The notes under the pieces were generated by a model. That model saw only the letters and a program-made list of their open reading frames with translations, ran no database searches and was not told where the DNA came from. A stretch of 51,215 bases of DNA, from NCBI GenBank assembly GCA_001689415.1, contig LUJM01000086.1, positions 1 to 51,215 of the forward strand, read 5' to 3'. Source of the stretch: Bacteroidales bacterium M2 (lineage in GTDB: Bacteria; Bacteroidota; Bacteroidia; Bacteroidales; Muribaculaceae). Each line of letters begins with the position of its first letter. Positions within the stretch are counted from its first letter, which is position 1. A program made the translations under genes and the position numbers. Of this stretch, positions 24,374-32,819 are shown in pieces.

Positions 24374-25131
24374 AAATCGTACTTGCACCACATATGCCTA
24401 TTCTCGCAAACGGCTCAAGAGAGTGTGCAACATTACATAATTTGTCATTGTTGTCCTTGCCAAATTATGTGACTTTGATTGTACCCGAAAATTGGTGTGA
24501 GTTTTTGTCGGAATGTAACGGTATTGCCTCTGATTATGAGCTGTTTTCAATGCTGCTTGAATTGCCGGTGCAAGAGGTGCAAAATCATAAGAAGGCGGAG
24601 TATGTCAAGCTGAATCCCGATATTCTTGCCGAATGTGATAGTGCTGATAAAGAAACAGCCCGGCAACAGCTTTTCGCTATGTGGCAATTAGCTAATACGA
24701 GAAGGATATATGCCGGTACAAAATGTCCTGCAGTTTCGTTTGGCGTCTCTGTTGACGGATGCGTGAAGCCGTTTATACATCATGCAGCCGGCAGTAAGTC
24801 GGATGTGAAAGCTTTGATTGATTCTTTTGAGCCTAAACTTGTTCAATTGAAGCACTTTAAGGACGGTCGTAAAGACGGAGATAAAATCATCTCGCCTTTT
24901 TCTGCCTATGATAAAAATGACGATTCATATGCAAGGAGGTTGTTAAAACAAGCATATGAAGAGCACCTTGGCGATATCGACGATACAACATATCTCTATA
25001 CTTACGACGCTAAAAATAAGACTTTTGTGCAATTCCGGCCGGATAGAGGCAACACTTATCATGGCATGGATATTGATATTGAACGTGCTCGTATTGAGGC
25101 TCCTGAAATAGTGAGGCTTTATCACAAATAA
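24370..25131 (+). CDS. Unknown partner of the DUF3696-like ATPase
   Basis: This 253-residue protein is encoded with a four-base overlap after the ATPase, so the two are made together. I do not recognise a domain. The N-terminal part (about 1-60) looks like an alpha/beta fold (MKIVLAPHMPILANGS, NYVTLIVPENWCEFL). A helical centre includes ETARQQLFAMWQLA. The C-terminal half is rich in Lys, Asp and His (VKPFIHHAAGSKSDVK, LKHFKDGRKDGDKI, RPDRGNTYHGMDIDIE) and could hold a nuclease-like or nucleotide-binding site, but no known motif is clear. No signal peptide or TM helix is seen. It is the probable effector or specificity subunit, by position only. Confidence 0.7.
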   Translation: MKIVLAPHMPILANGSRECATLHNLSLLSLPNYVTLIVPENWCEFLSECNGIASDYELFSMLLELPVQEVQNHKKAEYVKLNPDILAECDSADKETARQQLFAMWQLANTRRIYAGTKCPAVSFGVSVDGCVKPFIHHAAGSKSDVKALIDSFEPKLVQLKHFKDGRKDGDKIISPFSAYDKNDDSYARRLLKQAYEEHLGDIDDTTYLYTYDAKNKTFVQFRPDRGNTYHGMDIDIERARIEAPEIVRLYHK

Positions 25132-25197
25132 TGCTTTCATTTTTCGAACTGTCGGTATAGCTGTAATCGGCTGCCTAACCGTCTGTTATAACTATAT

Positions 25198-25228
25198 TTT
25201 GAGGTGTTGTATATTTTTACTAACTTTG
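25198..25228 (+). promoter_or_regulatory. Full consensus promoter of the gltX-waaA operon
   Basis: TTTG (25198-25201), a 19-base spacer and TAACTTTG (25221-25228) match the Bacteroidetes -33/-7 promoter. The leader to the gltX ATG is about 70 bases. Confidence 0.8.
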
Positions 25229-25303
25229 CATGATTAAATAACGTAACTCAACATTCTTTCTTTTTCATTCAAGTAAGGGAAGATATTATAAGAATTTACC
25301 ACA

Positions 25304-26845
25304 ATGTCGCAGACAGAACGTGAAGTGCGAGTGCGCTTTGCCCCCTCGCCAACAGGACCGCTCCATATCGGCGGTGTGCGTACAGCCCTATATAATTACC
25401 TCTTTGCCCGTCAGCATGGCGGCAAGATGATACTCCGTATCGAAGATACCGACTCGCAGCGCTTTGTGCCCGGAGCCGAAGACTATATCAACGAGGCCCT
25501 GGCTTGGCTCGGAATCGGCATCGACGAGGGTGTGCGCGAAGGTGGCCCCTACGGACCGTATAAGCAGAGCGAGCGTCGTGATATTTATCGCGAGCATGTG
25601 AAGATGCTTCTCGATGCAGGCAAAGCTTATATTGCTTTCGATACCCCCGAAGAACTTGATGCCAAACGCAAGGAGATTGCCAACTTCCAGTATGACGCGT
25701 CTACTCGTATGTCGATGCGCAATTCGCTCACATTGCCTGCCGACGAGGTAAAGAGCCTCATCGACAACGGCGCTCAGTATGTGGTGCGTTTCCGCATCGA
25801 GCCGGGTCGCGATGTCGAAGTCGACGACCTGTTGCGTGGCCGTGTGACTATCAAGAGCGACATCCTCGACGACAAGGTACTTTATAAGAGTGCCGACGAC
25901 CTGCCTACTTATCACCTTGCCAATATTGTCGACGACCACCTGATGAAGGTGTCGCACGTGATTCGCGGCGAGGAATGGCTGCCCTCGGCTCCTCTGCATG
26001 TACTTTTGTACGAAGCCTTCGGCTGGAGCGATACCGCCCCGCAATTCGTACACCTGCCACTTCTGCTCAAACCCGACGGTAAAGGCAAACTCAGCAAGCG
26101 CGACGGCGACCGCCTCGGTTTCCCTGTGTTCCCCCTCGAATGGCACGACCCGTTCAGTGGCGACACAAGCCGTGGTTATCGCGAGAGCGGCTACCTGCCA
26201 CAGGCTGTTGTAAACTTCCTGGCCCTGCTCGGCTGGAATCCCGGCGATGATACCGAGGTAATGAGCATGGATGAGCTTATCGCCAAATTCTCGTTCGAGC
26301 ATTGCTCGCGCAGTGGTGCAAAATTCGCCTTCGAGAAGGGCAAATGGTTCAACCATACTTACCTTCAGGCAATATCCGACAGCGAACTTGCCGAGCTGTT
26401 CAAACCGGTACTTAAAGAGCATGGCGTTGACCCGTCGTTATTTAGCGACGAATATATCGCCCGCGCTGTAGGCATGGTAAAGAGCCGTATCAACTTCGTA
26501 AGCGACCTGTGGGATCATGCCCGCTTCTTCTTCGTAGCCCCCGAGGAATACGAAGCCAAGTCGGTACGCAAGCGTTGGACTGCCGATATGCCCGCCAATA
26601 TGGCTGCTTTAGCCGACTTGCTCGAGAGCCAAGATGATTTCAAAGCTGCCGTGCTCGAGCCTATCGTCCTCAAATGGATCGAAGAAAAGGGCCTGCACCT
26701 CGGCAACGTGATGAATGCCTTCCGTCTTACCGTAGTAGGCGAGTGCAAAGGCCCCCATATGTTCGACATCACCGAGCTGTTAGGTAAGGATGAGACCATA
26801 CGGCGCATAAAGGCCGGTATCGAACGTATACAGCCTGCGGAATGA
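25304..26845 (+). CDS. gltX: Glutamate--tRNA ligase
   Basis: This class I aminoacyl-tRNA synthetase charges tRNA-Glu. It is 513 residues long. The HIGH-type motif is APSPTGPLHIGGVRTALYNY (about 13-32) and the KMSKS-type loop is GKLSKRDGDRLG (about 263-274). SHVIRGEEWLPSAPLH lies between them, and an anticodon-binding C-terminal domain follows. The start MSQTEREVRVRFAPSPTG is at the usual distance from the HIGH motif. The stop overlaps the waaA start by four bases (ATGA), making gltX the first gene of a long coupled operon. Confidence 0.97.
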   Translation: MSQTEREVRVRFAPSPTGPLHIGGVRTALYNYLFARQHGGKMILRIEDTDSQRFVPGAEDYINEALAWLGIGIDEGVREGGPYGPYKQSERRDIYREHVKMLLDAGKAYIAFDTPEELDAKRKEIANFQYDASTRMSMRNSLTLPADEVKSLIDNGAQYVVRFRIEPGRDVEVDDLLRGRVTIKSDILDDKVLYKSADDLPTYHLANIVDDHLMKVSHVIRGEEWLPSAPLHVLLYEAFGWSDTAPQFVHLPLLLKPDGKGKLSKRDGDRLGFPVFPLEWHDPFSGDTSRGYRESGYLPQAVVNFLALLGWNPGDDTEVMSMDELIAKFSFEHCSRSGAKFAFEKGKWFNHTYLQAISDSELAELFKPVLKEHGVDPSLFSDEYIARAVGMVKSRINFVSDLWDHARFFFVAPEEYEAKSVRKRWTADMPANMAALADLLESQDDFKAAVLEPIVLKWIEEKGLHLGNVMNAFRLTVVGECKGPHMFDITELLGKDETIRRIKAGIERIQPAE

Positions 26846-28131
26846 ACGTACTCTACAATACCGGTATCCGGCTCTACAGCGGCGCTGCACGTGTTGCCGG
26901 TTTCGGATCGGCAAAGGTAAGGCATATGCTCAACGGCCAGGCCGAGACTATTGCCCGCCTTGAGTCCTTTCGCCGGAATCTTGCCCCTGATGGATTCGAC
27001 CTGTGGATTCATGCCGCTTCGTTGGGCGAATTCGAACAAGGACGACCAATTATAGATGCTTTGCTTGAGGTCAATCCTCAGGCAAAGATCTTGCTGTCGT
27101 TCTTTTCGCCGTCGGGATATGAGGTGAGATGCAACTACGACCCCCGTGTGGCCGTGGTATACCTGCCATTTGACCTTCCCGGAAATGTAGAAAAATTCAT
27201 TGATGTCGCCAAACCCAAAATGGCGATATTCGTCAAATACGAGTTCTGGGGCAACTACTTGACAGTGCTGCGCCAACGTGGTATTCCTGCATATATAGTG
27301 TCGGCGATATTCCGTCCCGGCCAGGTGTTTTTTAAGCCTTGGGGCGGCATGTTCCGTTCTATGCTTGGTTGCTTCAAGCATATTTTTGTGCAGGATGAGC
27401 GCTCGCGCAAACTACTTGCCGGTATCGGTGTGGAGAATGTGACCGTTGCCGGTGACACACGTTTCGACCGCGTTACAGCCGTCAGGGCCAAACGTCGTGA
27501 TATACCTGAAATCGAGATTTTCAAGGCTGCCCACCCCGGTGCATTCACTGTAGTGTTCGGCAGTAGCTGGGACAAAGACGAGGATATATATACCGACGTG
27601 ATTAAATCTCGCGACAATATATGCGCTATAATCGCTCCTCACGAATTCAATAAGGACCGGCTTTCGTCGATGCGTCGCCGTCTGGGCAGCGACCAAACAG
27701 TACTCTTCAGTGATTTTGTTCGCATCGTAAAGGAATCTCACGACAAGGCCGCGCAGCTCGCAAAAGGTATCAAATATATTATCGTTGACTGTTTCGGCTT
27801 GCTCAGCAGCCTTTACCGCTACGCCGACATGGCATATGTGGGCGGAGGCTTTGGTGTAGGCATTCACAATATCAATGAAGCTGCCGTATATGGAATACCG
27901 GTGCTGTTCGGCCCGAATTATTCTAAATTCAACGAAGCCGTAGACCTCATTTCACTCAAGGGTGCATTCAGTGTCAGCGATGCCGACAGCTTTGCCTCGC
28001 TCCTCGACCGCATTACGGATGAGCGTGAATTCCGCGAGGAAACCGGTAATCGTGCGGCTGAATACATAGCCTCGAAAGTGGGGGCGACACCTATTATAAT
28101 GAAATCACTTTTCGGAGCCGGAGGTCTTTGA
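26842..28131 (+). CDS. waaA: 3-deoxy-D-manno-octulosonic-acid transferase
   Basis: WaaA (KdtA) transfers Kdo from CMP-Kdo to the lipid A precursor at the inner membrane. The 429-residue GT-B protein has an N-terminal hydrophobic region, then LWIHAASLGEFEQGRPI with the catalytic-type Glu. The C-terminal nucleotide-sugar domain contains AYVGGGFGVGIHNINEAAVYG and VLFGPNYSKFNEAVDL. The CMP-Kdo synthetase kdsB lies in the same operon (32061-32819). It overlaps gltX by four bases. Confidence 0.94.
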   Translation: MNVLYNTGIRLYSGAARVAGFGSAKVRHMLNGQAETIARLESFRRNLAPDGFDLWIHAASLGEFEQGRPIIDALLEVNPQAKILLSFFSPSGYEVRCNYDPRVAVVYLPFDLPGNVEKFIDVAKPKMAIFVKYEFWGNYLTVLRQRGIPAYIVSAIFRPGQVFFKPWGGMFRSMLGCFKHIFVQDERSRKLLAGIGVENVTVAGDTRFDRVTAVRAKRRDIPEIEIFKAAHPGAFTVVFGSSWDKDEDIYTDVIKSRDNICAIIAPHEFNKDRLSSMRRRLGSDQTVLFSDFVRIVKESHDKAAQLAKGIKYIIVDCFGLLSSLYRYADMAYVGGGFGVGIHNINEAAVYGIPVLFGPNYSKFNEAVDLISLKGAFSVSDADSFASLLDRITDEREFREETGNRAAEYIASKVGATPIIMKSLFGAGGL

Positions 28132-28170
28132 ATCTCTTTTCCTCAACATTCATTTACATCTCACATTAAT

Positions 28171-29067
28171 ATGATAAAAGTAGGTATATACGGTAGCGGT
28201 ACACTCGTCGACCCTGTGCGCAAGCAGCTCTTGCGACTGTTGTTGCGTCATCCCGACGTGGATTTGTGTGCGGTGGCCTCGCCGGGAGGTAATACTGTGC
28301 CTATTGCCGAACTTCACCCCGTCTATGCCGGGGAAACTGAGCTTACACTCGAGCGTGTGCTCAACCTCGACGGGCTCGATGTACTTTTCGTAATCGATAG
28401 CGAGAACCTCAATGATATGATTCTCGACAAATACCGCAACGACCCTGAATTCCGCCTCATAGTGCTCGGCAATGCCGACGACCTGCTCGACGGCGACAGG
28501 GGAGATATGGTATATGGTTTACCCGAGTATTATCGCAAGGCTCTTGTGCGCGGCGCTCGATCGGCTGTTTCGCCACGTGTTGAGGCTATTGCAATCGAAC
28601 TGGCTTTGTTGCCTTTGGCTAAGAACGCATTGCTCAACAGCGATGTAAAGGTAGAGATACATACCCCTCGACCTGTAGCCCCTGCAGCTGCCGAAGCTTT
28701 GCGGATGCTTGCCGATGTGCAGCCTTCGCTGAATGTGAAAATCAATGCCGAGGCCCTGCCCGAAGCGCCATACAGACGTATTGACCTGAAAGCGGAAATC
28801 GCTACTCCGATAGCCCTCGAGGAAATCGAACGACTATATCGCGAGGCGTACGATGACCATAATTTCGTGTACCTTATTGCCGGACACGGCGGTGTCGACG
28901 AAGATCTGAGGGGCAGCAACAAATATCTCATTCAGCTTTCGAAAGAAGATGACCGCCTGATTATTGAGGCTTCAATGGACGCTCAGACTAAGGGCTGCAC
29001 CGGAAATGCAGTGCATATTATGGACCTCCTTTTCGGTCTGCACGAGCGTACAGGTCTTTCGATTTAG
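28171..29067 (+). CDS. ArgC-like protein lacking the catalytic cysteine
   Basis: The 298-residue protein is related to N-acetyl-gamma-glutamyl-phosphate reductase. It keeps a Rossmann-type N terminus (KVGIYGSGTLVDPV), HPDVDLCAVASPGG (28-40), AELHPVYAG (46-54), VYGLPEYYRKAL (114-125) and the ArgC-like end TGNAVHIMDLLFGLHERTGL. Where ArgC has NPGCYPT this protein has SPRVEAI (134-140), so the nucleophilic Cys is absent and arginine-pathway reductase activity is not expected. It lies 39 bases after waaA in an envelope-gene operon. It may be a scaffold or regulatory derivative or bind a related metabolite; that is inference. Confidence 0.75.
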   Translation: MIKVGIYGSGTLVDPVRKQLLRLLLRHPDVDLCAVASPGGNTVPIAELHPVYAGETELTLERVLNLDGLDVLFVIDSENLNDMILDKYRNDPEFRLIVLGNADDLLDGDRGDMVYGLPEYYRKALVRGARSAVSPRVEAIAIELALLPLAKNALLNSDVKVEIHTPRPVAPAAAEALRMLADVQPSLNVKINAEALPEAPYRRIDLKAEIATPIALEEIERLYREAYDDHNFVYLIAGHGGVDEDLRGSNKYLIQLSKEDDRLIIEASMDAQTKGCTGNAVHIMDLLFGLHERTGLSI

Positions 29068-29084
29068 ACAAACAGTATAATTAT

Positions 29085-29657
29085 ATGATACAGATACGTA
29101 TAGCACCCAACGAACGCTACTCTGTGAGCGAAATGGGGCAAATGGCCGTAGAGGGTGGTTGTGGCTGGATAGTTCTTTCTATGCCCGATGCCGAACCCGG
29201 TGACTGGCGCGATGTTGCCGCCGAGCTTGTGCCTTTGTGCCGCGAGGCAGGGGTAATTCTAACTGTTGAAGACAATGTGGCGGCTGTGCGCGAACTCGAG
29301 GCTCACGGTGTTTATCTACACATTGGTGCTAATGCTATCGGCATACGCGAAGACCTTGGCCCGGAGGCTATCGTCGGCGCTCAAGTCGGATCGGCTGATG
29401 CTGCAGTTGCTTTGGCCAAAGCCGATATCGATTATATCACCTTTACGCCTGAAGTTGCTGATGCAGCCGTGCTGATAGATGCAGCCCGCAAGGGCGGGGC
29501 AGAAGTTCCCTTTGTTGCTGTTTGCGATGCTTCTGATATTGTTGGCGCTGCTGCTGCGTATTTCAAGACCGGCTTCGACGGTTTTTATGTCGTTTCCGGT
29601 GTTTTCGATTCTTCCGACCCGGTTGCAACTGTCGAAAAACTGCAGTCTGTGCTCTAA
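29085..29657 (+). CDS. Thiamine-phosphate-synthase-like TIM-barrel protein
   Basis: The 190-residue protein has the strand/helix rhythm of ThiE. It shows REAGVILTVEDNVAAVRELEAHGVYL (about 54-80), where ThiE has an INDDV...GVHLGQ block. AKADIDYITFTPEVAD follows (about 108-123), and then a C-terminal FDGFYVVSGVF. The pyrophosphate-binding R-x-K block, the GQxD motif and the TxTK loop of ThiE are not present, so thiamine synthesis is doubtful. It lies 17 bases after the ArgC-like gene. Both look like enzyme relatives with altered active sites in the same operon. Family relationship moderate, function unknown. Confidence 0.65.
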   Translation: MIQIRIAPNERYSVSEMGQMAVEGGCGWIVLSMPDAEPGDWRDVAAELVPLCREAGVILTVEDNVAAVRELEAHGVYLHIGANAIGIREDLGPEAIVGAQVGSADAAVALAKADIDYITFTPEVADAAVLIDAARKGGAEVPFVAVCDASDIVGAAAAYFKTGFDGFYVVSGVFDSSDPVATVEKLQSVL

Positions 29658-29673
29658 ATAGATTTATAGTACT

Positions 29674-30720
29674 ATGTCGGGAGAACTGTCAAAGACTCTG
29701 TGGCGTATCGTCATACCTATAGTATTGAGTGTAGGTGTGGGGATATGGCTTTTCCGAAGCGATATAGACAGCGAAACCCTCAAGTCGATAGTATTTGATA
29801 CCCGTACCGTCATAGGTCTTTGCATTGCCTTGCTATTTGTTGTAGGCAGGGATTTCGGCCTTGCATGGCGGTTTCACACTATCGCCGACGGCGACCTCAC
29901 ATGGAAGCGGGCGTGGCGAACGGATATAATGTGTGCCTTTACATCTGCTATTACACCCTCGGTAGTAGGGGGTAGTGCGTTGGCAATATTCTATCTCAAT
30001 CGTGAGGGTATAAAGCTTGGTCGTGCTACGGCACTGACTCTTACCACCTTGTTCCTCGACGAGCTTTTTTTTGTAGTTTTCTGCCCCATAATACTTTTAC
30101 TCTTGCCATGGTCCGATTTGTTTGGCATCCCTGCAGCCAACGATACCGGGTCTGAGTTTTTCCTCGGGGGAGTAAAGGTGGTGTTCTGGCTTGTGTATGC
30201 CGGAATCGTTGTGTGGACTACGATATTATACCTTGCAATAATAGCCAAACCCGAGGGGACAAGGCACGTGTTGCAGAGAGTTGCCTCGTGGCGTATGCTT
30301 AAGCGTTGGCGCAAGAACATCGAAGGAACGGCCGACAATATGGTTTCTACTTCCGTATGGGTCAAGGGGCGTTCGTGGCGGTGGTGGGCCAAGGTCTTTG
30401 GCGGCACGGTACTCAGCTGGTTCTCTCGCTATTTTGTAGTAAATGCTCTGTTTTGGGCCTTTGTGCCTGCTGCTTCCGAGGTGCTGGTGTTTGGCCGCCA
30501 GTTCGTTGTATGGGTAGTGCTTATGGTGAGCCCCACTCCGGGTGGCAGCGGCATCAGCGAGTGGCTTTTTGCAAATTATTACGGCGACCTTATCGGCAAT
30601 CTCGGCATTGCTGCCGTGCTCGCGCTGGTTTGGCGTCTGTTCAGCTATTATATTTATCTAATTGCCGGTGTGGCTCTGCTGCCCGGCTATTTTGGCAAAC
30701 GTGCACGTAAACCGGTATGA
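29674..30720 (+). CDS. YbhN/LPG-synthase-type integral membrane protein (flippase-like)
   Basis: This 348-residue polytopic protein of the lysylphosphatidylglycerol synthase TM (UPF0104/YbhN) family has about 7-8 hydrophobic helices. Family blocks include WRTDIMCAFTSAITPSVVGG (about 82-101) and LNREGIKLGRATALTLTTLFLDE, with a later SPTPGGSGISEWLF. The last corresponds to the P.PGG.G..E motif of the family. Members move or flip lipid substrates. Its location between Kdo-transfer genes suggests an envelope-lipid role (inference). It overlaps the next gene by four bases. Confidence 0.85.
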   Translation: MSGELSKTLWRIVIPIVLSVGVGIWLFRSDIDSETLKSIVFDTRTVIGLCIALLFVVGRDFGLAWRFHTIADGDLTWKRAWRTDIMCAFTSAITPSVVGGSALAIFYLNREGIKLGRATALTLTTLFLDELFFVVFCPIILLLLPWSDLFGIPAANDTGSEFFLGGVKVVFWLVYAGIVVWTTILYLAIIAKPEGTRHVLQRVASWRMLKRWRKNIEGTADNMVSTSVWVKGRSWRWWAKVFGGTVLSWFSRYFVVNALFWAFVPAASEVLVFGRQFVVWVVLMVSPTPGGSGISEWLFANYYGDLIGNLGIAAVLALVWRLFSYYIYLIAGVALLPGYFGKRARKPV

Positions 30721-32045
30721 AACTCCTCAGATTTTCTTTCCTACTTTTTACACTTGCAATCCTGGCCGTCGGAGTGTCGGCTCAGAGAGTTTTTGTGATA
30801 CCTATTGAGACTGAAATCGACCAAAGCGCATTTCATCATTTCCGTCAGGGAGAGCGTGAGGCACTTGAGAGTGGGGCAAACCTCTTGTTGGTTAAACTAA
30901 ACACCTATGGCGGTGCGCTCGATGCTGCCGATTCTATCCGCACGGCTTTGCTGCGCTGCCCTCTGCCGACGTTGGCGTACGTCGATGTCAATGCCGCATC
31001 GGCCGGCGCTCTGATTGCACTTGCATGCGACAGTGTATACATGGCTCCGGCGGCAAGTATGGGGTCGGCGACAGTAGTAAACGGAGCCGGTGAGCCTATG
31101 CCCGAAAAATATCAGTCGTATATGAGCACGATTATGCGGGCTACAGCCGAGCATCATGGGCGGAAATCTGTAGGCGACAGTTTGGTATGGCGTCGCGACC
31201 CGGCCATTGCTGCCTCTATGGTAAATCCCGACGTATCGGTGTCGCTCACTGCGTCGCAGGCTGTGGAGTGTGGTTATGCCGACGGTATCGCGCCGAATCT
31301 TGGCGCTGTCCTTGCCGATATTGATATGGCCGGCGCTGAGGTGTCGTACTATCAAAGCACTCTTACTGATGATATAATGGGCTTCCTTGCCAATGCGGCG
31401 GTAAGGGCTATTCTTGTGATGCTTATACTCGGCGGTATATACATGGAAATGCACACCCCGGGCCTCGGCTTTGCCGCTGCGGTATCGGCTGTGGCAACGG
31501 TATTGTATTTCCTGCCTATGTTTGTTACAGGCAGTATGCCTGCGTGGGTGTTGCTGTGCTTCATAGTCGGAGTAGCGTTGATTGCGCTCGAGATTTTTGT
31601 TGTGCCCGGTTTCGGAGTTACAGGTATATCCGGTATTATAGCCGTCGTTATGGCCCTTGTGGGCGGTATGCTTACCAACGATGCTGTCACCGGGTTTGAT
31701 TTCAGCTCGCTGTGCAACTCGCTGATAATCGTAGGCGTGGGCAGCCTTCTCGCGGTGGGCGCGATTGTATATCTCACCTCGTCGCACGGGCCCAAGGTAT
31801 TCCGAAAACATACCGAATTGATGACCGAGTTACGCGTCGACGATGGTTTCGTAGGCGTGGATATGTCACCGGTGCGATATATCGGGCAAATTGGCGAAAC
31901 TGTGACCGATATGCGTCCGGCGGGCAAGATTGAGATTGGTAATACGGTATTCGATGCTGTTTCTACAGGCCCGTTCATCGCGGCAAAGAAGCAGGTGAAG
32001 GTTACTAAATATGAAAATGCCCAGCTCTATGTGAGCGAGGTGTAA
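30717..32045 (+). CDS. NfeD-family ClpP-class membrane serine protease
   Basis: The 442-residue protein has a signal peptide (MKLLRFSFLLFTLAILAVGVSAQ). A ClpP/crotonase-like protease domain (about 25-220) follows, with nucleophile Ser95 in VNAASAGALIALAC and general-base Lys131 in PMPEKYQSYM. A cluster of TM helices comes next (about 220-350), and a C-terminal NfeD OB-fold domain (about 375-440, VGVDMSPVRYIGQIGETVTDM) closes the protein. This is the full-length 1b architecture, in which a soluble serine protease precedes the NfeD part. NfeD proteins pair with SPFH/stomatin proteins in membrane quality control; no SPFH gene is in this window. It overlaps the preceding flippase-like gene by four bases. 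Confidence 0.9.
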   Translation: MKLLRFSFLLFTLAILAVGVSAQRVFVIPIETEIDQSAFHHFRQGEREALESGANLLLVKLNTYGGALDAADSIRTALLRCPLPTLAYVDVNAASAGALIALACDSVYMAPAASMGSATVVNGAGEPMPEKYQSYMSTIMRATAEHHGRKSVGDSLVWRRDPAIAASMVNPDVSVSLTASQAVECGYADGIAPNLGAVLADIDMAGAEVSYYQSTLTDDIMGFLANAAVRAILVMLILGGIYMEMHTPGLGFAAAVSAVATVLYFLPMFVTGSMPAWVLLCFIVGVALIALEIFVVPGFGVTGISGIIAVVMALVGGMLTNDAVTGFDFSSLCNSLIIVGVGSLLAVGAIVYLTSSHGPKVFRKHTELMTELRVDDGFVGVDMSPVRYIGQIGETVTDMRPAGKIEIGNTVFDAVSTGPFIAAKKQVKVTKYENAQLYVSEV

Positions 32046-32060
32046 AATGATAGCTTGACA

Positions 32061-32819
32061 ATGAAATTTATTGGCATTATACCGGCTCGTTATGCTTCGA
32101 GCCGTTTCCCCGGCAAGCCTCTGGCCGACCTGGGTGGAAAACCGATGATACAGCGTGTCTACGAGCGTGTGAGCAGCGTTCTTGACGATGTGGCTGTGGC
32201 TACCGACGATATCCGCATAGCTTCGGCTGTCGAGGCCTTCGGCGGTCGGGCGGTAATGACTTCGCCGGAGCATCGCAGCGGTACAGACCGTGTGCGGGAA
32301 GCTGCCGACATTCTTGCCACAGATGCCGATGTGGTTATTAATATTCAGGGTGATGAGCCTTTTATCGCTCCTTCGCAGATTGAATCTCTCAAGGCTTGTT
32401 TTGCCGACGAGAGTGTAGATATAGCCTCGCTTGCTCGCAAGTTTGACCACAACCTTGGTTTCGATGCTCTTTTCGATCCCAACCTTGTAAAGGTTGTTAT
32501 GGGCGATAATGGCAATGCTCTATATTTCTCGCGCTCCATAATACCCTATGTGCGCTCGGTCGACTGGCACCGCTGGCTCGAAAAGCATACATACTATACT
32601 CATGTGGGCATTTACGCATATCGTCGCGATGTACTCGGGGCAATTGCCGACCTGCCACAGGCTCCGCTCGAGATTGCTGAATCGCTCGAACAGTTGCGTT
32701 GGCTTTCTGCCGGATATACAATCCGTATGGCGGTTACTACAGAGCCTACTATCGGTATCGATACTCCTGCCGACCTCGACGCTGCCATTGAATATCTAAA
32801 CCAACTCAACCAATCGTGA
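32061..32819 (+). CDS. kdsB: CMP-Kdo synthetase
   Basis: KdsB activates Kdo with CTP to CMP-Kdo, the donor for WaaA encoded in the same operon. From ATG 32061 it has 252 residues. The nucleotidyltransferase signature is IGIIPARYASSRFPGKPLADLGG at the N terminus. TSPEHRSGTDRVREAA (about 75-90), NIQGDEPFI and LYFSRSIIPYVRS follow. The reading frame opens six bases earlier at a TTG, but the ATG is preferred. Its TGA stop overlaps the GTG start of the M16-like gene. Confidence 0.96.
   Translation: MKFIGIIPARYASSRFPGKPLADLGGKPMIQRVYERVSSVLDDVAVATDDIRIASAVEAFGGRAVMTSPEHRSGTDRVREAADILATDADVVINIQGDEPFIAPSQIESLKACFADESVDIASLARKFDHNLGFDALFDPNLVKVVMGDNGNALYFSRSIIPYVRSVDWHRWLEKHTYYTHVGIYAYRRDVLGAIADLPQAPLEIAESLEQLRWLSAGYTIRMAVTTEPTIGIDTPADLDAAIEYLNQLNQS

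Noticed and set aside
25388..26422. 344-codon open frame opposite gltX
   Set aside because: Mirror frame of a well-conserved synthetase; the translation shows no domain.
28171..29067. Functional argC
   Set aside because: The nucleophilic Cys motif is missing and no arginine genes are adjacent, so I call it ArgC-like only.
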